Below, one piece after another: positions 1 to 5,861 of a stretch of DNA of 6,515 bases. Below the pieces are notes generated by a model. The model was given only the letters and a program-made list of their open reading frames with translations. It did no database searches and was not told where the DNA came from. Position numbers and translations under genes: made by a program. The number at the start of each line of letters is the position of its first letter. Position 1 is the first letter of the stretch. Source of the stretch: an uncultured Leucothrix sp. (GTDB lineage: Bacteria > Pseudomonadota > Gammaproteobacteria > Thiotrichales > Thiotrichaceae); the NCBI GenBank assembly GCA_938004025.1, contig CALKXC010000245.1, positions 1 to 6,515 on the forward strand, in the 5' to 3' direction.

Positions 1-2196
1 TTATTCATATCCATAAATATTTTCCTTGAGTATGGTGTTTACACCGGTACTAATGCCACCAAGACCTTTGAGATTAAACTCAAAAAACACTGCATCATCG
101 TAACTCGTATTATCGGTTGTGAGGTAGCGTCGTGCAACCAATCTTGAGGTTAAACAACAGTCTTTATATTCGATACCAGCAAGCTGTTCTAACACACGAT
201 CATTGGATAAATCATAGTCTAATTTACCAACTAATCCCCATTTTTCATTGATCGGTAATGAAAATGAGGTATCAAGTTCGGAAACTTCACCATAGATATG
301 CTGGTAATTTAAATTTAAGATTTTATTATTGTCATCTGCATAATTTATACGTGCTTCGTGAGATGCCCATTTCGAAGTATTTGGGTCCCAAAATGCAGTC
401 GTTGAAAACTTAGTGTTCCTGTTTAGTTTTGTACTGACCTCAAATGCAAATTCTGAGCTTTTATCCGTTAGGACATTGTCACCAGGCAAAGTGACTTTGC
501 GATCATCAAAGTAAAAAATCTGACCCACACTTGCTTTGAAAAGTTCATCGCCAGTTTTTGTGTTTTGTACACGGCTCGTTAACGCTAGGGTTAGTTGGTT
601 AGCGTCAGCGATCCTATCTTTTCCCGTGAAACGGTTAGCTTCAAACAGTTGGTTACTGGTTGAAAAGTCCGTCCTCGCGCTGTCGAAAATGGGAATACTG
701 CTTTGATCTTCAAAAGGGGTATAAGTATAGAACAGTCTGGGCTCAAGTGATTGTTTTAGCTGGCCATTTATATCACGTTCAAAGAACACGCCGCTGTCTA
801 GAGTGATTGTGGGAAGTCCACGATACAAGCTATTATCCGTGCCATTATTTTGCAGAGAATAGTGGGTAGCTTGATAACTCAATGACGGTTTAAAGTACCA
901 AGCATCATTGCCAAATCGTTTAGAAGCATTGAGGCCAACATCGAGCCTGAGCCCGGTTGGGTCAGCAGAGCCCTCAAAATAGGTAGCTTGAGCATCTAAG
1001 GTTAAATCGAGACCATTATATTTATGCGGAGACTGGTAGTTAAAGGTCAATTCTGGGAGCTTTGCATAGGGTTGAGAGTTTGCATCCAGAACCTGATAGT
1101 CTAAGGCAGCAATGCTGAAATCCCAATTTGCGCTACCTACGTCATAACGAATCGTTCTTTCAAGCGCTGAGGTAGAAGATATTGAAAGTGAATCGCTTAA
1201 ATCATCGAGGTATTCGTCATCAGATACCCCTTCTGATTTGATGGTCAGAGTACGCCGGTGCCCCATATTTCGTTGATAAGTAAACTTAAAGTAGTCTCTC
1301 CATTCATCATTTGATGCTCTGTCATTTGGAATAAAACTATAGTCCAACTCGCCCCGACTCTTTTGGGTCATAAAGCGAGCGATAGAGTTGATTCTTACCC
1401 CTCTCTCAGAGAGTGGGGTGATATAGAAAGTTGCATCATAGTTAGGCGCAATATTAAGATAATAAGGGATTGTTATTTCGTATCCGGATTGGTCTGAAAC
1501 CCCAACTTCTGGTACTAAAAAACCTGACTTACGTTGAGTTTGCCCTGTAAATGGATTGCTTAATGGGAAACTAATCCATGGGAAGTAAAAGATTGGAACA
1601 TTCCCCACTTTCAAAGAGAGGTTTTCAGCAGTACCGACGCCTGTCGCTTGGTTAAGATTAATATTGCTGGAGGAAATATGCCAGCTTGGATCAGGTGCAG
1701 GGCAGGTAGTATAGGTCGCGTTTTCTAATTCTAGCTCATCTTTGTTTTTTTGTGAGATCTTGCTGCTGCTACCATTAGTATGGGAACCTTTAACCTGATA
1801 CTTTGCATTGTTGATGAAGCCACTTTGGTTCGCAATATTATAATCAATACTGTCGCTCTGAAAGGTCGTCGTTTCTGTGCTTAGGAGTACATTACCTTTG
1901 GCAGTCACCTGATTTTTCTTATTATTGAAGGTGGCTTGGTTGGCGTTTAGTCTTTGGTTATTCCGCTGAATAATGACTGCACCATCTAATTCAGAAATGC
2001 CCTGCCTATTGATGCTGCCATTGTCAGCTGCCACATAAACTGCATCTAAAGAGGGTGAATCAGTAATGGTATTTGCGGCTTTTGCAGCGGTTGGAGCCAC
2101 ACAGACCGGAGGATTAGTATATGCCTGTAGCCCGATGGGAAATAGGCCTCCAATTAATATGCAGAGGTTCTTTTTATTCAATTTATCCACCGGCAA
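1..2196 (-). CDS. lptD: LPS-assembly protein LptD (outer-membrane LPS translocon)
   Basis: LptD is the outer-membrane barrel that, with the lipoprotein LptE plugged inside it, receives LPS from the LptA bridge and inserts it into the outer leaflet. The frame is complete, 731 residues from the longest start, somewhat shorter than E. coli LptD (784). A signal peptide is visible (NKKN, then a hydrophobic stretch at 11-23, with a likely cut after LQA at 25). Next come a LptA/OstA-like jellyroll (about 60-190) and the barrel, with typical LptD motifs: YFPWISFP (204-211), SGFLVPE (224-230), IPYYLNIAPNYD (243-254), LEPRLFY (484-490), NRFTGKDRI (521-529) and GLGGIST near the end. All four disulfide cysteines are present: C32, C165 and the adjacent pair C680/C681. 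No ATG start exists. The frame opens at TTG 2196 straight after an in-frame TGA and has no Shine-Dalgarno. GTG 2190 and TTG 2181 are alternatives. TTG 2181 has GGTGG five bases upstream and gives a compact 20-residue signal peptide and a 726-residue protein, and I slightly favour it. Identity is near certain; the start is not. Confidence 0.96.
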   Translation of the reverse strand: MPVDKLNKKNLCILIGGLFPIGLQAYTNPPVCVAPTAAKAANTITDSPSLDAVYVAADNGSINRQGISELDGAVIIQRNNQRLNANQATFNNKKNQVTAKGNVLLSTETTTFQSDSIDYNIANQSGFINNAKYQVKGSHTNGSSSKISQKNKDELELENATYTTCPAPDPSWHISSSNINLNQATGVGTAENLSLKVGNVPIFYFPWISFPLSNPFTGQTQRKSGFLVPEVGVSDQSGYEITIPYYLNIAPNYDATFYITPLSERGVRINSIARFMTQKSRGELDYSFIPNDRASNDEWRDYFKFTYQRNMGHRRTLTIKSEGVSDDEYLDDLSDSLSISSTSALERTIRYDVGSANWDFSIAALDYQVLDANSQPYAKLPELTFNYQSPHKYNGLDLTLDAQATYFEGSADPTGLRLDVGLNASKRFGNDAWYFKPSLSYQATHYSLQNNGTDNSLYRGLPTITLDSGVFFERDINGQLKQSLEPRLFYTYTPFEDQSSIPIFDSARTDFSTSNQLFEANRFTGKDRIADANQLTLALTSRVQNTKTGDELFKASVGQIFYFDDRKVTLPGDNVLTDKSSEFAFEVSTKLNRNTKFSTTAFWDPNTSKWASHEARINYADDNNKILNLNYQHIYGEVSELDTSFSLPINEKWGLVGKLDYDLSNDRVLEQLAGIEYKDCCLTSRLVARRYLTTDNTSYDDAVFFEFNLKGLGGISTGVNTILKENIYGYE

Positions 2197-2222
2197 TCAG
2201 AATTGTTTTACAAAGAGTGATT

Positions 2223-2251
2223 AAGATAACAAAGCCTATGAATAATAACAA
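2223..2251 (-). promoter_or_regulatory. Candidate sigma70 promoter for lptD
   Basis: On the minus strand, TTGTTA (2251-2246) and TATCTT (2228-2223) are separated by exactly 17 bases. Each box matches four of six consensus positions. Transcription would begin near 2216, giving a leader of about 20 to 35 bases depending on which lptD start is used. It lies wholly in the gap between the zinc-ribbon gene and lptD, as expected for an lptD-specific promoter. It was called by eye only. E. coli lptD is also sigmaE-controlled, but I see no convincing sigmaE promoter here. Confidence 0.45.
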
Positions 2252-2278
2252 TCTAAGCAGAGTTTGGTGCCGCTTAAA
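2252..2278 (-). terminator. Weak hairpin after the stress-module operon
   Basis: On the minus strand, TTTAAGCGG can pair with CTGCTTAGA around a nine-base loop. That is nine pairs, two of them G-T wobbles. The 5' arm overlaps the stop codon of the zinc-ribbon gene. The following bases (TTGTTATTATT) are T-rich but interrupted by G and A, so this is at best an inefficient intrinsic terminator that would let some transcripts run into lptD. It could also be chance pairing in AT-rich DNA. Confidence 0.25.
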
Positions 2279-3479
2279 AACGCGGTATTTGCTGGGGAAA
2301 GTTGCCAAAATCAGGGTAGCGTTGTCGGCTGTCAGGGAATTGATAGCTGGGTGAATATTCAATATTCATGCTCTCAAAGCCGCCATTTTGTTCAATCACG
2401 TATACCCCGCCACCAGCAACTGATGCCGCTAAAGCCACCGCAGAGGCGATTTTGACAAAGCTATAAGGGCGTTCACCGTGAATTTTGCCCGTTCGACCAT
2501 TAATTACATAGCGGTAGGTTTTATTTCTATATTGGAATGCGGCAGACCAGATCGGCAATAATAAATGCTTATAAGTTGTCCTATCGTGTTCGGTAGAGAG
2601 GTGGTTAATACGCTGTTGGTCTCCGCCAATATCTCTACGAATATCATTACGGATCGTGTAATCCATAATTTGCTGTGCACGAAGAAAGCCTTCATCGACG
2701 GTGATTTGATAAATTTCGCTTCGAAATCCACTTAGATAAGCTTCAGAATACGGCACTAATTGGTTTAAATCCCAAGGTGCTAAGTTATCAATAATTGTAC
2801 GAGGTAATGTCTTACTGGCACCAATTAGCACATCATCAAAATGCCTTCCAACGGTGCCTGATGTGGGATTCCAGCGAATACGAGCAACCTGTCGGACTTG
2901 GCGAACATTGCGACCATTAACCCGAGCGTTGACAACTTGTCGCTCGTAATAAATGGTGCCTCGCTGGCCTTGATAATAAGTTTGAGTGTCGCTGTCGTAA
3001 GTCCAATAGGGTAAATAAACGCCGGTCAGTTTGTCATTGCGTTTTGCCCGAGAGTTAAGAGAGGAGGGCGCAAACCACCTTGATTTCATCCATCGATCAA
3101 AGATGTCCAGTGCTTGGTCGTGGCTGATCGAAAAAGGTAGCAATGATCTCGGCCTGATTGGTCGGGATTGTTCAGTTCCCGCAATGACAGGCGTTCCACA
3201 AAACGGGCAATCACCCGCATGTTCATTGTCTTTCAAGCGGAATTGTGCCGCGCAAGAAAGGCACTTTATAACATCGACCTGCTCAAGCTGACCAGATCGA
3301 CGCAATTGATCCAACTCGTGAAGAGCTTGTTTTAAATCATATTCACGAATGGGCGTGAGCGTGATGGGCACTTCATTAGTAAATCCGCAGTGATCGCATT
3401 CCAACGATTGATTTTCTGGGGAATAAACTAAGTCTGAGCCGCACCGCTCACAAGGAAAGTGCGATTGCTTGTTTTCCAT
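2274..3479 (-). CDS. YdjG-like membrane protein with two zinc ribbons
   Basis: This 401-residue protein resembles the family of B. subtilis YdjG, which partners the SPFH protein YdjI at the membrane. Databases often label such proteins as a replication factor Y or PriA-like helicase, but no helicase motifs (Walker A, DEAD/H) are present. Visible parts are: zinc ribbon 1 (C10, C13, C28, C31); zinc ribbon 2 (C73, C76, C91, C94); a central region (about 105-335) with conserved-looking LPYWTYD (156-162) and LLPIWSA (307-313), ending in VINGRTGKIHGERPYS; one membrane span (about 342-361); and a 40-residue tail rich in Pro, Tyr and Phe. Arg and Lys just before the span suggest a cytoplasmic N-terminus with the tail outside. 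The ATG at 3479 is the only sensible start because the next Met is residue 131. It sits 11 bases after the SPFH stop without a clear Shine-Dalgarno, so translational coupling is likely. Family call is confident; its exact role here is inferred. Confidence 0.85.
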   Translation of the reverse strand: MENKQSHFPCERCGSDLVYSPENQSLECDHCGFTNEVPITLTPIREYDLKQALHELDQLRRSGQLEQVDVIKCLSCAAQFRLKDNEHAGDCPFCGTPVIAGTEQSRPIRPRSLLPFSISHDQALDIFDRWMKSRWFAPSSLNSRAKRNDKLTGVYLPYWTYDSDTQTYYQGQRGTIYYERQVVNARVNGRNVRQVRQVARIRWNPTSGTVGRHFDDVLIGASKTLPRTIIDNLAPWDLNQLVPYSEAYLSGFRSEIYQITVDEGFLRAQQIMDYTIRNDIRRDIGGDQQRINHLSTEHDRTTYKHLLLPIWSAAFQYRNKTYRYVINGRTGKIHGERPYSFVKIASAVALAASVAGGGVYVIEQNGGFESMNIEYSPSYQFPDSRQRYPDFGNFPQQIPRF

Positions 3480-3490
3480 TTTTTGATAAA

Positions 3491-4597
3491 TTAGCCTGGG
3501 ATAGGTGGCGGATTATTCTGCCCTTTATCAATGATATCGCTGATATAGCTTATATCTTGAGCTGTTTCCCAATTTTCCATTCCTGCAGACCAAACTAAGC
3601 TTGCTCCCGTTAGCGAACCTTGTTGAGCCAGTGTCGTTAATTGCGCGTAGCTAAAAGGTCCAGTCGCTTCATTATTTATTGCAACATGCCATTGTTGCTC
3701 ATGAGGCAGCGGTGGCGGTGCTGATGACACAGAAGCTTCTGGCGCTGGGGCCGAACTTTGTTGGCCAGTCATACTTTGCGCCATGGCTAGACCTATACCC
3801 ATTTCCATTGCAGAGGCCGCAGTAGAAGAGTTGCCTGATTGCATCGATTCTGATGCACCATACTTCAGGTACTTATCCAAGTCACCGATTACACCCATGC
3901 TGGTGCGTTTATCCAACGCTTTTTCAACTTCAGGAGGAAGTGAGATGTTCTCTACCAATACTTTGGTTAACTCAAGACCGTATTGATTAAATTCAGGCGA
4001 AATTTTCTCGGTTATAAAACCACTAAGCGTATCGTAATTAGACGCAAGGTCTAAAACAGGAACGTCTAGCTTGCCCAAAATAGTGGCGTAGCGAGAGGTG
4101 ATGATATCCCTGAGTTGATCACTGATTTCATCGACAGTGAAGTGACCATCTGTGCCCATGATTTCATTCATAAACACTTTAGGGTCGGTAATCCTAACGC
4201 TGTAGGTACCAAAGGTTCGGAGTCTGACCATGTCAAACTCAGCATCTCGCATCATAATTGGGTTTTTAGTTCCCCACTTTAGGTCGGTAAATTGGCGCGT
4301 ATTAAAGAAATATACTTCAGCTTTAAATGGGCTTGAAAAACCGTGATCCCAATGTTGAAGCGTCGATAATATTGGAAGATTGCGAGTTTCGAGCTGGTAC
4401 ATACCAGGCGTCAAAATATCCGCAATTTCGCCTTCATTAATGAACACGGCAATTTGTGACTCACGAACGGTGAGTTTTGCACCATATTTTATTTCATTAC
4501 CATGACGTTCAAAACGATACACCATTGTATCGGATGAATCATCGGTCCACTCAATGATATCAACAAATTCGCCAAATACCTTATCCCATAATCCCAT
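3491..4597 (-). CDS. YdjI-like SPFH/band-7 protein with C-terminal GYF_2 domain
   Basis: This 368-residue protein belongs to the YdjI branch of the SPFH (stomatin/prohibitin/flotillin/HflK-C) superfamily, sometimes labelled virion core protein-like. Residues 1-235 carry the family core: MGLWDKVFGEFVDIIEW, NEIKYGAKLTVRE (34-46), NEGEIADILTPGMY (54-67), SPFKAEVYFF (89-98), KWGTKNPIMMRD (107-118) and LRTFGTYSVRI (126-136). There is no transmembrane segment or signal peptide, so membrane attachment would need a partner; the YdjG-like neighbour fits. A low-complexity Ser/Ala/Met/Gln linker (about 245-292) leads to PPPLP (294-298) and a GYF_2 domain (about 302-350) with W303, GPFS (313-316), LVWSAGM (334-340) and W343. 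The protein ends in PPPIPG. GYF domains generally bind proline-rich peptides, so these flanking motifs may be self-ligands (inference). The ATG at 4597 follows a strong Shine-Dalgarno. The family call is firm. By analogy with B. subtilis YdjI it should act in membrane-stress protection. Confidence 0.92.
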   Translation of the reverse strand: MGLWDKVFGEFVDIIEWTDDSSDTMVYRFERHGNEIKYGAKLTVRESQIAVFINEGEIADILTPGMYQLETRNLPILSTLQHWDHGFSSPFKAEVYFFNTRQFTDLKWGTKNPIMMRDAEFDMVRLRTFGTYSVRITDPKVFMNEIMGTDGHFTVDEISDQLRDIITSRYATILGKLDVPVLDLASNYDTLSGFITEKISPEFNQYGLELTKVLVENISLPPEVEKALDKRTSMGVIGDLDKYLKYGASESMQSGNSSTAASAMEMGIGLAMAQSMTGQQSSAPAPEASVSSAPPPLPHEQQWHVAINNEATGPFSYAQLTTLAQQGSLTGASLVWSAGMENWETAQDISYISDIIDKGQNNPPPIPG

Positions 4598-4604
4598 GTC
4601 AGAA

Positions 4605-4612
4605 CTCCTTTA
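4605..4612 (-). promoter_or_regulatory. Ribosome binding site overlapping the telA stop codon
   Basis: On the minus strand, TAAAGGAG holds both the telA stop codon (TAA, 4612-4610) and the Shine-Dalgarno AAGGAG (4610-4605), seven bases before the ATG of the SPFH gene. The overlap means ribosomes ending telA stop on the next gene's binding site. This supports coupled translation and fixes the SPFH start at 4597. Confidence 0.8.
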
Positions 4613-5809
4613 AGATGCAGCGCTTGGTGCTGCGTCGTGGGCTTCTTTGCGTGCTTTAGCTGACATTAATGCCTGCCTCAACTCACTCTCAAGTGTTTGT
4701 AGTTCCTTTGCGGCTTCTTGGCGCTTTGAACGGCCTTCTTCGGCAATTTCAAGACTGTCATTGATCGTTCCGATAAGTTCTTGGTTCGCTTTGCGTACCG
4801 ATTCAATATCGAAAACACCTCGTTCCATTTGCTTACGGACCTCAACGTTAGCCGTGCGCAAGTTGGTTGCATTTGACTCCAATAAGTCGTTGGTTAAGTC
4901 CGTTGCTTTTTTAACTGTTTCTGCAGCGTCGCTCATGCGGAAAATGGTTACCGCCTGTGCAAGTTGGTTTTTCCACAATGGAACGGTGTTGATAAGAGTA
5001 GAGTTAATTTTGTTGATCAACGTCTTATCATTTTCCTGAACGAGTCTGATGCTTGGTAAGCTTTGCATAGCGACTTGACGGGTCAGATGTAAGTCATGAA
5101 CACGACGCTCAAGGTCATCACGAGCACTTCTAATGTCACGTAATGCTTGTGCAGCCAGCATATTCTCACTGTCATCTACTGCAGATTTTTCGCTTGCTGG
5201 AATCTCAACTTCATTCATCATCCGAAGCTTTTCTTCACCCGCTGCAATATACAGCTCAAGCTTATGGAAATAGTCCAGGTTAGCTTCATAAAGCTTGTCT
5301 AAGGAAATCACATCAGTCAAAAGCTGAGTTTTGTGCTCTTCCATGTGATCAGTAATATCATTGATTTGTTTTCTAACATCATCATACTTGCTTAAGAATT
5401 GAGCGACTGGCTTAGCTTTACCAAATAATCTAGCCCAGAAACCTAATTTTTTGTTTGGGTTAAGCTCGTCAACGTCAAAGCCTTTAATTGCGAGTACCAT
5501 GTCATTCAGAGACGAACTTGCGCCACCAAGGTCTTTATTTCGAACGCCTTCAAGCATGTTCTCAGAAATGCTGCTCATCTGTTCCTGAGCTTTGCTACCA
5601 AAGAAAACGATGCTGCTGCGGTCGTTCGTGTCGATTTCTTGAATAATTTGATCTAATTCCTGCTTAGCTTGGTTATCAGCATGAGAATAGGCAATGATTT
5701 CTTGGCTTATCGGCTCTGCAGGAACAATTTCAGTTCCAGGAATGACAGCAACTGATGGGGCTGTAGTTTTAGTAGCTGTTTGAACATTGCTTGATGAGTT
5801 GTCAGACAT
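4610..5809 (-). CDS. telA: TelA-family (toxic anion resistance) protein
   Basis: This 399-residue protein is full length for the TelA family, named after a plasmid tellurite-resistance gene. The family also occurs widely in chromosomes (for example YaaN of B. subtilis), where the biochemical role is unclear. Features in order: a low-complexity Ser/Thr/Pro-rich N-terminus (1-35); a helical region; the short motif GFWARLFGK (123-131); long helices rich in charged residues and heptad-like patterns (about 150-250); the family signature LPSIRLVQEN (251-260) through PLWKNQLAQA (277-286); ESNATNLRTANVEVRKQM (311-328); and a C-terminal coiled coil (about 335-390). There is no signal peptide or membrane span, so it is predicted to be cytoplasmic. 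The start ATG has AAGGA six bases upstream (5820-5816). It follows xpaC by 49 bases, an arrangement common to this pair in other bacteria and suggestive of a joint function at the membrane. The name should not be read as proof of tellurite resistance. Confidence 0.93.
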   Translation of the reverse strand: MSDNSSSNVQTATKTTAPSVAVIPGTEIVPAEPISQEIIAYSHADNQAKQELDQIIQEIDTNDRSSIVFFGSKAQEQMSSISENMLEGVRNKDLGGASSSLNDMVLAIKGFDVDELNPNKKLGFWARLFGKAKPVAQFLSKYDDVRKQINDITDHMEEHKTQLLTDVISLDKLYEANLDYFHKLELYIAAGEEKLRMMNEVEIPASEKSAVDDSENMLAAQALRDIRSARDDLERRVHDLHLTRQVAMQSLPSIRLVQENDKTLINKINSTLINTVPLWKNQLAQAVTIFRMSDAAETVKKATDLTNDLLESNATNLRTANVEVRKQMERGVFDIESVRKANQELIGTINDSLEIAEEGRSKRQEAAKELQTLESELRQALMSAKARKEAHDAAPSAAS

Positions 5810-5832
5810 GTTTCTTCCTTAAATTCGTAATT

Positions 5833-5861
5833 ATTGTAGTCAAATGAATGGGGCCAGTTTA
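5833..5861 (-). promoter_or_regulatory. Possible weak internal promoter ahead of telA
   Basis: In the 49-base gap before telA, the minus strand has TACAAT (5838-5833), five of six matches to a sigma70 -10 box. The best -35 at 17-base spacing is TAAACT (5861-5856), only three of six matches and overlapping the xpaC stop codon. Transcription would start about 17 bases before telA, just upstream of its AAGGA. The xpaC-telA gap is the widest inside the operon, which leaves room for such a site, but the evidence is thin. Confidence 0.2.

Noticed and set aside
2157..2165. GGAGG-containing sequence inside the lptD signal peptide region as a ribosome site
   Set aside because: No ATG, GTG or TTG follows at a suitable distance in frame, and using a later start would destroy the signal peptide.
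2235..2273. Possible sigmaE promoter before lptD (AAACTC and TCATA-like boxes)
   Set aside because: The -35 lacks the GGAAC core, the spacing is too long by eye, and the sigma70-like boxes nearby fit better.
2121..2455. Two overlapping short plus-strand frames across the lptD upstream gap
   Set aside because: Both mostly overlap confident genes on the other strand, and neither resembles a known protein or has a convincing ribosome binding site.
3031..3291. 86-residue plus-strand reading frame
   Set aside because: It lies opposite the zinc-ribbon gene. Its cysteine-containing stretch is only the complement of the real CxxC codons.
4678..4872. 64-residue minus-strand frame inside telA
   Set aside because: It is an out-of-frame shadow of telA with no independent start signal or family resemblance.
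4647..5039. 130-residue plus-strand reading frame
   Set aside because: It is antisense to the conserved TelA coding region, has low-complexity Ser/Leu-rich content, no ribosome binding site and no recognisable family.
4610..5809. Tellurite resistance as the function of the telA-family gene
   Set aside because: The family name comes from one plasmid phenotype. Nothing in the sequence shows tellurite handling and no terC/terD-type genes are visible nearby.
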